Numbered from the stretch's first letter, positions 8,278 to 17,088 are shown. The stretch: DNA of 64,000 bases from Streptomyces atratus (GCF_900119365.1 NZ_FPJO01000031.1:1-64000); one strand, 5' to 3'. A program made the numbers and translations. Notes: generated from the sequence alone by a model not told the origin.

Positions 8278-9216
8278 ATGCCCATATCGGGTAAGCACCG
8301 CCGTACGAAGATCGGTCCCGTCGCCCGTGGCGTCGCCGCGGTCGGCGCCGGTGGCGCCGTCATCGCACTCCCGCTGCTCGGCGCCACCGGTGCCCACGCC
8401 GCGGAGCAGGCCGCCCCGGCCGCCGCCCCGCAGTCGGCCACCGCCGCCGCGCACGCCCAGCCGGTCACGCAGAAGCAGGCCGCCACCACGACGTACTCCG
8501 TCGTCTCCGGCGACTACCTGTCGAAGATCGCCGCCGAGCACAAGATCAAGGGCGGCTGGCAGCAGCTGTACCAGGACAACCGCAAGGTCGTCGGCGAGGA
8601 CCCCGGCCTGATCTTCCCGGGCATGAAGCTGACCCTCGGAGCCAAGGCGGCCGGCAACGCCGCGCCCACCGGTGCCGGCACCGGCACCGGCCTCCCGTCG
8701 AAGGCGCCCTCCGCCGCCGCGGCGGCCGCTGAGAAGTCCGCCCCGGCCAAGTCCGTGACCGCCGCTCCGGAGACCAAGGCGGCCTCCGCCCCGGCCGCCC
8801 AGAGCAGCAGCTCCGGCTACGCCCACCCGGTCCCCGGCAACCACACCACCAACTACCGGGCCTCCGGCTCCAACTGGTCCAGCGGCAGCCACACCGGCAT
8901 CGACTTCCCCGTCGCCACCGGCACCAGCGTGAAGGCCATCACCTCCGGTACCGTCGTCGCCGCGGGCTGGGGCGGCGCGTATGGCAACCAGGTCGTCATC
9001 AAGCACGCCGACGGCCACTACTCGCAGTACGGCCACATGTCCTCCCTCTCCGTCTCGATGGGCCAGAGCGTGAGCGCCGGTCAGCAGGTCGGTCTCTCCG
9101 GAGCCACCGGCAACGCCACCGGCCCGCACCTGCACTTCGAGGTCCGCACCGGCCCGGCGTACGGCTCGGACATCGACCCGATCGCCTTCCTGGCCTCGCA
9201 CGGCATCTACGTCTGA
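8278..9216 (+). CDS. secreted LysM / M23-family cell-wall endopeptidase
   Basis: The 312-aa protein has a signal peptide (about 1-41, ending GAHA), a LysM peptidoglycan-binding domain (about 74-124, TYSVVSGDYLSKIAAEHKI), an Ala/Pro-rich linker, and a C-terminal M23 metallopeptidase domain (about 195-312). The zinc-ligand motifs are HTGIDFP and HLHFEV. It probably cleaves peptidoglycan cross-bridges outside the membrane during growth or spore germination. The preceding c-di-AMP riboswitch indicates control by osmotic or wall-stress signalling. A strong hairpin terminator follows. Confidence 0.95.
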   Translation: MPISGKHRRTKIGPVARGVAAVGAGGAVIALPLLGATGAHAAEQAAPAAAPQSATAAAHAQPVTQKQAATTTYSVVSGDYLSKIAAEHKIKGGWQQLYQDNRKVVGEDPGLIFPGMKLTLGAKAAGNAAPTGAGTGTGLPSKAPSAAAAAAEKSAPAKSVTAAPETKAASAPAAQSSSSGYAHPVPGNHTTNYRASGSNWSSGSHTGIDFPVATGTSVKAITSGTVVAAGWGGAYGNQVVIKHADGHYSQYGHMSSLSVSMGQSVSAGQQVGLSGATGNATGPHLHFEVRTGPAYGSDIDPIAFLASHGIYV

Positions 9217-9262
9217 GCCGAACGGCCGGGCAGCTGAGCAATACGGCATGACCTGAGCAACA

Positions 9263-9300
9263 CAGGAGGGGCGGTGCGCGGCGGCGCACCGCCCCTCCTG
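9263..9300 (+). terminator. intrinsic terminator after the M23 gene
   Basis: A perfect 17-bp inverted repeat (9263-9279 with 9284-9300, beginning CAGGAGGGGCGG) closes on a GGCG tetraloop and is followed by CTTATTCCC. It lies 46 bp past the stop codon of the cell-wall hydrolase gene. Confidence 0.9.
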
Positions 9301-9405
9301 CTTATTCCCCCTTTACCAAAACCTGACCGGGTGGTCTATCTCACCACCCGTCAACCCCTTATTACGGTCGCGTAGGTCACATTCGGCGGTGCAGGATAAG
9401 CGTTT

Positions 9406-10251
9406 GTGGCAGACGATTCGAGAAAAAATCAACGTGGCGTCAACAACCGACAGGGCGTCATCGGGTCGTACGCGGCGATTGGCGACAGCTTCACCGAGGG
9501 AGTCGGTGACCCCGGCCCGGACGGGACCTTCGTCGGCTGGGCGGACCGTTTCGCGGTACTTCTCGCGGACCAGCTCCCGGACCCCGATGCGGCGACGGGC
9601 ACCGAAGGCTCCGCGCACGGCAATTTCAGGTACGCCAATCTCGCCGTACGAGGACGCCTCCTCGACCAGATCGTCGAGGAGCAGGTGCCGCGCGCCAAGG
9701 AGCTCGCACCCGACCTGGTCAGCTTCTGCGCGGGCGGCAACGACATCATCCGGCCGGGCACCGACCCCGACGACGTGGCCGAGCGCTTCGAGCGCGCCGT
9801 CGCCGAGCTGACCGGGGCGGTCGGCACGGTCATGGTCACCACCGGCTTCGACACCCGTGGCGTTCCCGTGCTGCGCCATCTGCGCGGCAAGATCGCCACG
9901 TACACCGCCCATGTGCGGGCCATCGCCGACCGCTACGACTGCCCGGTCCTCGACCTGTGGTCGCTGCGCTCCGTCCAGGACCGGCGCGCCTGGGACGACG
10001 ACCGGCTCCATCTGTCGCCCGAGGGACACACCAGGATCGCGCTGCGCGCCGCCCAGGTCCTCGGCATCGACGTGCCGGCCGACCCCGACCAGGAATGGCC
10101 CCCGCAGGCGCAGCGAGGCACCCTCGAAGTACGGCGCGACGACATCCACTGGGCGCGCGAGTTCCTGGTTCCGTGGATCGGACGGCGGCTGCGCGGCGAA
10201 TCCTCCGGCGACCACGTCGAGGCGAAGCGGCCGGACCTCCTGCCGCTCTAG
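9406..10251 (+). CDS. SGNH/GDSL-family esterase or lipase
   Basis: A 281-aa hydrolase with the SGNH blocks: AAIGDSFTEGV (nucleophile Ser28), a block II Gly in NLAVRGRLL, CAGGNDII (Asn oxyanion residue) and DDRLHLSPEGH (Asp199/His202). No signal peptide is seen, so it is probably intracellular. The substrate cannot be told from sequence; acyl esters or carbohydrate acetyl groups are typical. The start is GTG at 9406 with AGGA 9 bases upstream. It is convergent with the radical SAM cassette, sharing a bidirectional terminator. Confidence 0.88.
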   Translation: MADDSRKNQRGVNNRQGVIGSYAAIGDSFTEGVGDPGPDGTFVGWADRFAVLLADQLPDPDAATGTEGSAHGNFRYANLAVRGRLLDQIVEEQVPRAKELAPDLVSFCAGGNDIIRPGTDPDDVAERFERAVAELTGAVGTVMVTTGFDTRGVPVLRHLRGKIATYTAHVRAIADRYDCPVLDLWSLRSVQDRRAWDDDRLHLSPEGHTRIALRAAQVLGIDVPADPDQEWPPQAQRGTLEVRRDDIHWAREFLVPWIGRRLRGESSGDHVEAKRPDLLPL

Positions 10252-10287
10252 ACCAAGGGCAGGACAGGCCCTTGTCCGCACAGTCCC

Positions 10288-10320
10288 GCCGGACGTGCCC
10301 GAAGCTCAGGCACGTCCGGC
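10288..10320. terminator. bidirectional terminator between convergent genes
   Basis: A perfect 12-bp stem GCCGGACGTGCC (10288-10299) pairs with 10309-10320 around a 9-base loop. It overlaps the last codons of the minus-strand STM4011-type gene and lies 36 bp past the esterase stop, so it can serve both strands. Confidence 0.75.
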
Positions 10321-11184
10321 GAGCAGCGGCGGCAGCGACGCCGGTATCCGCTCCAGCACACCGCCCGCGAAGACGTCGTACAGCGGCAGCGTCTCCAGGT
10401 GCACATAGCCGATGTGGCAGTCGCAGACCGCCAGCGGACAGGTGCGCGGACCGAGGGCCCGGCGGTAGCTCCCGTCGTAGAGATTGCCGAGCTCGGCCGG
10501 GACGAAATGGCAGCGCCGCACAGTGCCGTCACCGTCCACCGAGACGACCGACTCACCGGTCCTGCAGGGCAGCCCGGCCGACCGGTGCGGATGCCGGCTG
10601 TACGGGAAGAGCGGGTCGATGGCCGTCCAGCGGTCCGCCTCCTCGTCCGTGTAGGTGTGGCCCTCCGCTGCGTTCACCCAGAGATAGACCTCCTCCGGCA
10701 GCGCGGCGCGCAGCCGCCGCGCCTCGTCGAGATGGCCGTCGAGCCCGACGACACCGACACTGTGCCGGATGCCGAGCGCGGTCAGCTCCCGGCACTTGCT
10801 GAGGAACCGCTCGTACGGCGTCTGCCCCGGGTGGTACGTGCACCACAGCGCGATCTTCTCGCGGCCCGCCTCACCGGCCTCGGCCAGCCACCCCGTACGG
10901 CTGCTGATGTTGGTCTGGATCGCGACCCGTCGGATGTGCGGCAGCCGCGCCAGTTCGACCAGCGCACGGCGGTACCAGGAGCGGACCAGCCCCTCGCCCC
11001 ACGGCGTGAAAAGCACCGAGATCCGGTCGCCGGTCTGCGCCGCGGCCCACGCCGTGAACCGCTCCAGCGCGGCACGGTCGGCCCGCAGCTGTTCCGGGCT
11101 GTCGCGCCGCTTGGCGAACGGGCAGTACGGACAGTCGTAGTCGCACGAAGCGAGCGGGCCGCGGTAGAGGATCGTCAGGTCCAT
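10306..11184 (-). CDS. STM4011-family radical SAM protein
   Basis: A 292-aa radical SAM enzyme. The AdoMet [4Fe-4S] motif is Cys14-X3-Cys18-X2-Cys21 (CDYDCPYC). The C-terminal third has further cysteines (PCRTG, RRCHF and TCPLAVCDCHIGY) arranged like an auxiliary SPASM/Twitch-type iron-sulfur site. It is the last gene of the five-family minus-strand cassette. The ATG at 11184 is used here; a GTG at 11196 that overlaps the upstream stop (GTGA) is an equally possible, coupled start. The family is named after Salmonella STM4011 and I know no assigned reaction. Confidence 0.88.
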   Translation of the reverse strand: MDLTILYRGPLASCDYDCPYCPFAKRRDSPEQLRADRAALERFTAWAAAQTGDRISVLFTPWGEGLVRSWYRRALVELARLPHIRRVAIQTNISSRTGWLAEAGEAGREKIALWCTYHPGQTPYERFLSKCRELTALGIRHSVGVVGLDGHLDEARRLRAALPEEVYLWVNAAEGHTYTDEEADRWTAIDPLFPYSRHPHRSAGLPCRTGESVVSVDGDGTVRRCHFVPAELGNLYDGSYRRALGPRTCPLAVCDCHIGYVHLETLPLYDVFAGGVLERIPASLPPLLAGRA

Positions 11185-11192
11185 GGGCGTGC

Positions 11193-12554
11193 TCACTTCA
11201 GCTCGTACGCGGCCATCGCGGCCCGCACATCGGGGGAGAACAGCTCCGGGCCCAGCGCGTCGGAGTGGGCCAGGCCCTCGGGGGAGAGCCGCAGCAGCCC
11301 GGACGCCCCGGCCGACGCGTCGAGCCAGCCGCGCGCCTCGAACCGGGCCAGATCGAGGGGGAAGTCGTCGGCCGGCGAGGTGCCGAACCGCTCCCGGTAG
11401 TCGGCCAGTCGCAGCCCCTCCGCCTGGAGGACCGACTGCAGGAGGTGGCGCCGGCGCGCCTCGTCGCCGTCCACGTACCGCCCGACCTCCGCGCGGGAGA
11501 AGTCCTCGGTGGCCGCGTAACCGTCGATGATCGCCCGCACCTCCCGCATCTCCACCGCGTAGTCGAAGGAGTAGTGCAGCTTCGTGGTGTACGAGCGGGC
11601 ACCGCACCCCAGGCCGATCATGCCGTCGGTCTGGCAGGCGTAGTCGTCGGGGCCGTCGGTTCGTGGCGCGTCGGCGCGGCGGAACATCCGCATCGAAACC
11701 TGTTCGTAGCCGTGGGCCAGGAGATGGTCCCGGCCCGCGCGGTACAGCCGCAGCCGCTGCTCGTCCCAGGCCGCGTCCGCCGACGCCCCGCCGTCCGCGT
11801 CGAGCCGCCCGAGACCGGTCAGCGGACGCACGTACAGCGGGTACAGATACAGCTCCTCCGGCCGCCAGCCGAGCGCCGCGTCCAGCGAGGCGCGCCAGCT
11901 GTCCTCGGTCTGCCCGTCGATGCCGTAGATCAGATCGATGTTGAGGACCGGGATGCGGGCATCGCGTATCCGGTCCAGCGCCGCCTCCACATCGGCCCGC
12001 CGCTGCGGGCGGACCGCGGCACGTGCCTCCGCCTCGACGAAGCTCTGCACCCCGATGCTGATCCTGGTCGTGCCGCGGTCGGCGAGGACGGCCAGCCGGT
12101 CGGCCGTCGCGGTCGACGGCGACGTCTCGACCGACAGCGGGACGGACCGCAGCTCGGCGCCCATCCGCTTCTCCGCGATGTCGCAGAGCCGCTCCAGCTC
12201 CGCCGCGGTCAGGAACGTGGGCGTACCCCCGCCGAACGCGGCCGCGGCGAAACGAACCGGCTCCTCGTCACCCAGCGCCTCCCGGACCGCGGTCGCCTGC
12301 CGGTCCAGCGCGTCGAGATACCGGGTCGTCAGTTCGTCCGGGGCACCGATCCGCGTGAAGAGATTGCAGAAGCCGCAGCGGACCTCGCAGAACGGTATGT
12401 GCAGATAGAGCGAGAGCGCGTCCTTGCGCTCGGCCGCCCACAGCTCGCGCAGCGCCGGCCGGCCGGCGAGCGGCCGGTAGGCGGTCTTGTGCGGGTAGGC
12501 GTAGACATAGCTCAGGTACGGCCGGGTGGCCGGCGCGGCGGTGGTGGTGCTCAT
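11193..12554 (-). CDS. STM4012-family HemN-like radical SAM protein
   Basis: A 453-aa radical SAM protein of the coproporphyrinogen-dehydrogenase (HemN/HemW) type, with Cys56-X3-Cys60-X2-Cys63 in HIPFCEVRCGFCN. It also has the HemN-like blocks FGGGTPTFLT, TTRISIGVQSFVEAEARA and LNIDLIYGIDGQTEDSW. It is not the housekeeping heme enzyme: it sits between STM4011- and STM4013-type genes and overlaps both (GTGA and ATGG-type overlaps of about 4 bp), so all are co-translated. HemN-like enzymes can act as methyltransferases or generate radicals on tetrapyrroles or other substrates; the substrate here is unknown. Confidence 0.9.
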   Translation of the reverse strand: MSTTTAAPATRPYLSYVYAYPHKTAYRPLAGRPALRELWAAERKDALSLYLHIPFCEVRCGFCNLFTRIGAPDELTTRYLDALDRQATAVREALGDEEPVRFAAAAFGGGTPTFLTAAELERLCDIAEKRMGAELRSVPLSVETSPSTATADRLAVLADRGTTRISIGVQSFVEAEARAAVRPQRRADVEAALDRIRDARIPVLNIDLIYGIDGQTEDSWRASLDAALGWRPEELYLYPLYVRPLTGLGRLDADGGASADAAWDEQRLRLYRAGRDHLLAHGYEQVSMRMFRRADAPRTDGPDDYACQTDGMIGLGCGARSYTTKLHYSFDYAVEMREVRAIIDGYAATEDFSRAEVGRYVDGDEARRRHLLQSVLQAEGLRLADYRERFGTSPADDFPLDLARFEARGWLDASAGASGLLRLSPEGLAHSDALGPELFSPDVRAAMAAYELK

Positions 12555-13423
12555 GGTGCGATGGCCCCCGGTTCCAGGAAGAAGTGCGCGTACGGAACGG
12601 TCCAGACGGACTCGTGACCCAGCCGGTGACCGGTGTAGCCGTCGTCCCCGTACGCCGTGCCGTGGTCCGAGCAGACGATGGCGAAACAGCGACGGCGGCT
12701 GCTCGCGGCGGCGAAGAGCCTGCCGATATGGGCGTCGACGTACTCAAGGGCCGCGGCGTGCGTGTCGCGGGAGTCGCCCGCCTCGCGGGTGGCTCCCGAC
12801 CGGTGGAACCAGTTGGGCTGGTGCAGGGCGGACACATTGACGAAGAGGAACAGCCGCTGCTCCTCGGGGAGCCCGGCGACGACCTCCTCGGCACGGGCCA
12901 CCTGTGCCTCGAAGGAGGTGGGCGACGCCACGCCGAACTCCGGCTCCCAGTGGCTCTCCTGGAACATGCCGGGCAGCACGGAACCGAGCGGCGCCTGCTT
13001 GTTGAAGAAGCCGACACCGCCGATGCACACCGTGCGGTAGCCCACGCCGGCGAGGCCGGAGAGCAGATCGGGCGTGTCGAAGACGAAGGTGCCCGAAGCG
13101 GTGGACTCACTGCCCGCGAAACGCGCCGCGAACAGCCGGGGGTGCGGCCCCTGCCCCGCCGGTGTGGGCAGGAATCCCGCGAAGATCGCCTGGTGGGAGG
13201 CGTAGGTGAAGCTTCCCGGCGCATGCCGCTTCTCCCAGACGCCGCCCGGCAGATGGCGTGCCAGATGCGGGATCCGGCCCGCGGCGGCGAGCTCCGCCGC
13301 CACGTCGTGGCGCAGCGTGTCGAGGGTGACGAGCAGCAGATCGTGGCTGCCCACGATCTCGCTCATGTCCGGGTTCCGGGCGTCCACGGGGGTGCGCGGG
13401 GTGTCAGGAAGTGGCGGTTGCAC
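12551..13423 (-). CDS. STM4013/SEN3800-family hydrolase (sulfatase/phosphatase superfamily)
   Basis: The 290-aa protein resembles a compact alkaline-phosphatase/sulfatase-fold hydrolase. It opens with LLLVTLDTLRHDVA, whose Asp and Thr occupy the usual metal and nucleophile positions, and has CSDHGTAYGDDGYTGH near the C-terminus, a typical metal-binding DHG motif. This suggests cleavage or transfer of a phosphate or sulfate ester. The GTG at 13423 is preferred because AAGGAA lies 5 bases upstream, and it overlaps the STM4014-type gene by 20 bp. An ATG 19 codons later is the alternative. The true substrate is not known. Confidence 0.85.
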   Translation of the reverse strand: MQPPLPDTPRTPVDARNPDMSEIVGSHDLLLVTLDTLRHDVAAELAAAGRIPHLARHLPGGVWEKRHAPGSFTYASHQAIFAGFLPTPAGQGPHPRLFAARFAGSESTASGTFVFDTPDLLSGLAGVGYRTVCIGGVGFFNKQAPLGSVLPGMFQESHWEPEFGVASPTSFEAQVARAEEVVAGLPEEQRLFLFVNVSALHQPNWFHRSGATREAGDSRDTHAAALEYVDAHIGRLFAAASSRRRCFAIVCSDHGTAYGDDGYTGHRLGHESVWTVPYAHFFLEPGAIAP

Positions 13424-14558
13424 GGTGGTTCCTTGCTGTGTTCATTACGGCGGCGACCTGCGCCGCATAGGTGTCCAGGCCCTCGGCGCCGCTGTCCGCA
13501 AGACCGGTCAGCCGCGGCAGGAGATCGCCGAAGGCGTTGACCTCGCCGACGGCGAAGCGCCGCCAGCCGGTCGCGGGCAGCAGATCGACGCCCACACACA
13601 GGGTGTCCGGGAAGCACGCCGCAGCCCGTTCGCACACGGCCAGGGCATCGTTCCAGCTGCCGCCCGCCGCCTCGACGGAGGTGCGGACCTCGTCGAGATC
13701 CCCGCGCTCGCCGCCGAGGTGGAGGTTGGTCATGGGGGAGCGGCTGGTGCGCACCACGGCGTGGGTGGCCCGGCCCGCCACCACCACGACCCGCAGATCC
13801 GTCGCCCGGCCCCGCCGGGTGGCCTTGGGCAGCCAGCGCTCGATGTGCAGCCCGTCCGGTGCGAGCGCATCGACGAGCGCCGCGACCTCCCGCTCCGTCG
13901 TGACGCGGCGCACCCGCAGGGAGTTGAAGAGCCGGCCCGACGCGTCCCGCTCCACCGATGTGGTGGCCCGGACCCGGCCGGGGCCGGCCGTCTCCACGGC
14001 CAGGACTCCCGAGGCGGACGAGCCGTGCGCGAGCTTCACGAAGACCCTGGGCAGGCCGTGGTCCGCCATCCGCTCCCGTACGTCCGCCCAGTCCCGCACC
14101 ACGGGCGCCGCGGCTCCCGAGGTCGGCGAGGCCGGGACCGGCACCCCGGCGCCGTGCAGCACTGCATGGCAGAGCCGCTTGTCGAACAGCACCGCCACAT
14201 CGCCGGGATCGTCGAGCAGCACGGCACCGGCAGCGGCCGCCGTGCGCGCCACCTCCCGCACGGCCGCGGTGAACCGGGCGTACCAGAGGGCGGTGCCCTC
14301 GACCCGGGTCGGATCCCCGGCCGAGCGGAGCAGCCGCTCCACCTCGGCGTCCTCACCGGGAGAGTCCATCCGGACGGTCTCGCCGGGCAGGAAGCCGGCT
14401 TCGCCGCGCAGGACATCGAGCCAGGACACGACACGCGCCGCCGGCAGCCCGGCTCCGCGCACGGCGTCCTGGAAGAGCGTGACCCGGCGGTTGCCGGGCA
14501 CCCCCACGACGGCGAAGTGCGGCGCCGGGCCGGGCGTACTACTCGCCGACGGCGACAT
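13404..14558 (-). CDS. STM4014-family ATP-grasp-like protein
   Basis: This 384-aa protein has an ATP-grasp-like layout: an N-terminal domain (VVGVPGNRRVTLFQDAV), a central lysine segment VFVKLAHGSSASGVLA resembling the nucleotide-binding loop, and late acidic segments VGVDLLPATG and VGEVNAFGDLLP resembling the Mg-binding Glu/Asn pair. If so, it would activate a carboxylate as acyl-phosphate and ligate an amine. It overlaps the preceding LRR gene and the following hydrolase gene by 20 bp each, so it is tightly coupled. Assignment to the STM4014 family rests on motif memory and gene order. Confidence 0.82.
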   Translation of the reverse strand: MSPSASSTPGPAPHFAVVGVPGNRRVTLFQDAVRGAGLPAARVVSWLDVLRGEAGFLPGETVRMDSPGEDAEVERLLRSAGDPTRVEGTALWYARFTAAVREVARTAAAAGAVLLDDPGDVAVLFDKRLCHAVLHGAGVPVPASPTSGAAAPVVRDWADVRERMADHGLPRVFVKLAHGSSASGVLAVETAGPGRVRATTSVERDASGRLFNSLRVRRVTTEREVAALVDALAPDGLHIERWLPKATRRGRATDLRVVVVAGRATHAVVRTSRSPMTNLHLGGERGDLDEVRTSVEAAGGSWNDALAVCERAAACFPDTLCVGVDLLPATGWRRFAVGEVNAFGDLLPRLTGLADSGAEGLDTYAAQVAAVMNTARNHRATATS

Positions 14559-15510
14559 AGCGGTCGATGTCCTCTTCCGGATCCCAGTACTCGACCTCGT
14601 CGATCTCGACGTTCACCCGGTCCGGACCGAGGAGGTCCCTCAGGCGGTCCACCAACGGGTCGCTCATGTAGTGGTGGTGCAGGTCCAGCGAGGTCAGGTG
14701 GGTGAGCGGCTGGCCCGAGAGCAGCGCTTCGGCCCCTTCGTCACCCAGGGTCCCCATCGAGAGGGAAAGCGTCTCCAACTGGGCGACGACCGGGGCGGAG
14801 GCCACGGCGGCCGCGATCTCGTCCTGGATCTCGCTGTTCCGCAGCCCCAGATGACGCAGGGCGGGGAACGCCGCACCGGACAGCAGCGGAGCGAGGTCCT
14901 CGACCCCGGTGTCACCGCCGTACTCGGTGACGCCGAGCCAGAGGTCGAGGCGCTCCAGCGCGGGCAGCTCGGAGGCGCCGATCGCCCGCACGAGCTCGGA
15001 CGGAAGCCCGCCGGACTCGAACCGCAGCGACTTGAGCGACTTGTGCCGAACCGGCCGCAGACCGAGCGAAGGCCGGTCGGAGATCTGCTCGCCGCAGCCG
15101 CGGACCGTCAGCTCCTCCAGCTGCCCGAACGCCTCGACCACCGGCGTCACGTCGCACATCTCCAGCCACGACACCTCGCACTCCTCGCTGACGACGTCGG
15201 CGAGGAAGAGCGCCCGCAGGGACGGGAAACGGTCGGCATGACCGACCAGCAGATCGACGACCGGGGCGAAGGACTCGTACTCCTCCTGCCACCAGGGGCC
15301 GATCAGCAGGGCCCGCACCCGCGTCGTGTCGACCGTGTCGACGAAGTGCTGCCACAGCGGGCCGAACGTCAGATCGCCCTGCCAGGCACTCTCCAGCCGC
15401 CACGCGACCGAACCGGCCTCCGGCAGCGGTGTGCCGGGGGCCCGATCGGGACCGGGAAGGGTGTGGACGGGCAGTCCGTGGAATGACTCGGGATGATCGA
15501 TGTCAGTCAT
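14539..15510 (-). CDS. STM4015-family leucine-rich-repeat protein (copy 1, proximal to STM4014)
   Basis: A 323-aa protein with short leucine-rich repeats in its C-terminal half: LPALERLDLWLGV, FPALRHLGLRNSEI, VAQLETLSLSMGTLGDEG and LTHLTSLDLHHHYM. The N-terminal third has a distinct conserved segment (VRALLIGPWWQEEYESF). It is a close tandem paralogue of the gene immediately upstream, with shared phrases such as ALERLDLWLGV-EYGGD and SAPVVAQL. LRR folds normally bind proteins or peptides, so it may present a peptide or protein substrate to the radical SAM partners (inference). No signal peptide is visible. Confidence 0.85.
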   Translation of the reverse strand: MTDIDHPESFHGLPVHTLPGPDRAPGTPLPEAGSVAWRLESAWQGDLTFGPLWQHFVDTVDTTRVRALLIGPWWQEEYESFAPVVDLLVGHADRFPSLRALFLADVVSEECEVSWLEMCDVTPVVEAFGQLEELTVRGCGEQISDRPSLGLRPVRHKSLKSLRFESGGLPSELVRAIGASELPALERLDLWLGVTEYGGDTGVEDLAPLLSGAAFPALRHLGLRNSEIQDEIAAAVASAPVVAQLETLSLSMGTLGDEGAEALLSGQPLTHLTSLDLHHHYMSDPLVDRLRDLLGPDRVNVEIDEVEYWDPEEDIDRYVAVGE

Positions 15511-15516
15511 GGCGCG

Positions 15517-16473
15517 TCACTCCGAGGCCGAGGTGTAGCGGCCTTCGATGCCGCGGTCGCCCCAGGGCTTCTCGCGCTCCGACACATCGACCCGCACGCC
15601 GTGCGGTTTCAGCGCCTCCGTGATCCGGCGTTCCATCGGCTCGGTCATGAAGTGGTGGTGCAGATCGAGCTTTTCGAGATGGGTCAGCGGCTGGCCGTCC
15701 AGCAGCGCCGCCGCGCCCTCGTCGCCCATGGTGCCGTTCGAGAGGTCGAGGACACGCAGCTGCGCGACGACCGGGGCGCTCGCGACGGCCGTCGCGATCT
15801 CGTTCTGCAACTCGCTGTTGCGCAGGCCGAGATGGGTGAGCTGGGGGAAGCGGGTGCCGGAGAGCAGCGGGGCCAGGTCGGCCACATCGGCGTCGCCCCC
15901 GTACGCGGAGACACCGAGCCAGAGGTCGAGCCGCTCAAGCGCGGGCAGCTCGCTGTCCAGAATGCCCCGGATCACCCCGACCGGCAGACCGCCGGTCTCG
16001 ATGGTCAGCGAACGCAGCCGCTCGTGCTTCGTGGGGGAGAAGACCAGGTCGGTGCCGCCGCGCACGCCCAGTTCGAGCAGACCGGGGAAGGCCTTCAGCA
16101 GCGCCGTGACATCCGACTGCTCGATCCACGAGATCTCGTTCTCCTCCGAGATCATGTCGCCGACGAAGACGGCCTCCAGCGAGGTCAGCCGGTCGGCGGC
16201 GGCGATGATCAGATCGATCGGGTAGGACGAGTCCTCCTCGTACGACTCGCCCCACTGACCGACGATCAGGGCCCGCACCCCGGCCGGGTCGACCGCCTTC
16301 AGGAATGCCTGGAAGGCCTCCTCCCAGGTCATCTCGGACTCGTCGTCGTACGGATCGACCGATATGCGCCAGGCTGCCGCGTCGGCGGCCTGCACGGGCA
16401 CCTCACCCGTCGCGTGCTGGAAGTCGACAGTGGGCAGGCCGAGCAACTCGTGCAGATGGTCCACACCGGACAT
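15517..16473 (-). CDS. STM4015-family leucine-rich-repeat protein (copy 2, first gene of the cassette)
   Basis: A 318-aa paralogue of the next gene, only 6 bp upstream of it. LRR units LPALERLDLWLGVSAYGGD, FPQLTHLGLRNSEL, VAQLRVLDLSNGTMGDEG and LTHLEKLDLHHHFM are present. The N-terminal part (VRALIVGQWGESYEEDSSYPIDLII) is the family-specific segment. The ATG at 16473 follows AGGAG with a 9-base gap; the frame stays open upstream but without homology. It heads the minus-strand operon, divergent from a 108-aa gene, so 16474-16648 must hold two promoters. Function is unknown beyond a probable protein-binding scaffold. Confidence 0.84.
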   Translation of the reverse strand: MSGVDHLHELLGLPTVDFQHATGEVPVQAADAAAWRISVDPYDDESEMTWEEAFQAFLKAVDPAGVRALIVGQWGESYEEDSSYPIDLIIAAADRLTSLEAVFVGDMISEENEISWIEQSDVTALLKAFPGLLELGVRGGTDLVFSPTKHERLRSLTIETGGLPVGVIRGILDSELPALERLDLWLGVSAYGGDADVADLAPLLSGTRFPQLTHLGLRNSELQNEIATAVASAPVVAQLRVLDLSNGTMGDEGAAALLDGQPLTHLEKLDLHHHFMTEPMERRITEALKPHGVRVDVSEREKPWGDRGIEGRYTSASE

Positions 16474-16648
16474 GACCGTGAGCTCCTGGTACTGGGGGAA
16501 CGGCTGATGCCCACAAGGTTTATCAAGCGGCACTGACAACGGGGCGACCGGGACCGCCGCGACGGGGCGCCGGTCGATTGTCAGACCCTCCCCGTAGCGT
16601 TTTCTCCGTGGCCGGCACAGCGGGTGCGGCCATCGAGGGGAGACGTCT

Positions 16649-16975
16649 GTGTACCGGCAGGGCGATGTACTGATCGTGTCGTTGGACGAGTCGGCGGTGC
16701 CCGCGCATCTCGTGGACGCGCCGGGCGAGCCGAGGGACGGCAAGGGCCGCATGGTCCTCGCGCTGGGCGAGGTCACCGGCCATGCCCACGCGGTCCAGGG
16801 GCCGGGCCGGCTGATGCGCGAGGCGGGGGCGTTCGGGCCGATGCTGCTCCACCTTCCCGAGGGCGGCCGGGTGGTGCACGAGGAGCACGCGGCGATACCG
16901 CTGTCCAAGGGCTGGTACCGCGTGGTGCGCCAGCGGGAGTACACACCGGGCGCGGTCCGCATCGTCGCGGACTGA
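16649..16975 (+). CDS. uncharacterised 108-aa cytoplasmic protein associated with the STM4015 locus
   Basis: I do not recognise a named family. The protein is soluble and beta-rich in appearance (MYRQGDVLIVSLDE, GHAHAVQGPG, MLLHLPEGGRVVHEEHAAIPLSKGWYRVVRQREY), with several conserved-looking His residues (GHAHAV; VVHEEHA) that could bind a metal in a small cupin-like fold. The GTG start at 16649 has GGGGAGA 5 bases upstream. It is divergent from the LRR gene and followed by a DUF6745-like gene, so it probably belongs to the same functional unit. Function unknown. Confidence 0.8.
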   Translation: MYRQGDVLIVSLDESAVPAHLVDAPGEPRDGKGRMVLALGEVTGHAHAVQGPGRLMREAGAFGPMLLHLPEGGRVVHEEHAAIPLSKGWYRVVRQREYTPGAVRIVAD

Positions 16976-17088
16976 CGGTGGCCGGGAAGGGACCCGGAGG
17001 TCCCGCGGCGCACCGGATCACCGTGGCGCACAGCGCGCCACGAACAAGACAGAACACAGAACCAGAACACAGGGGACGGGGAAGACCG

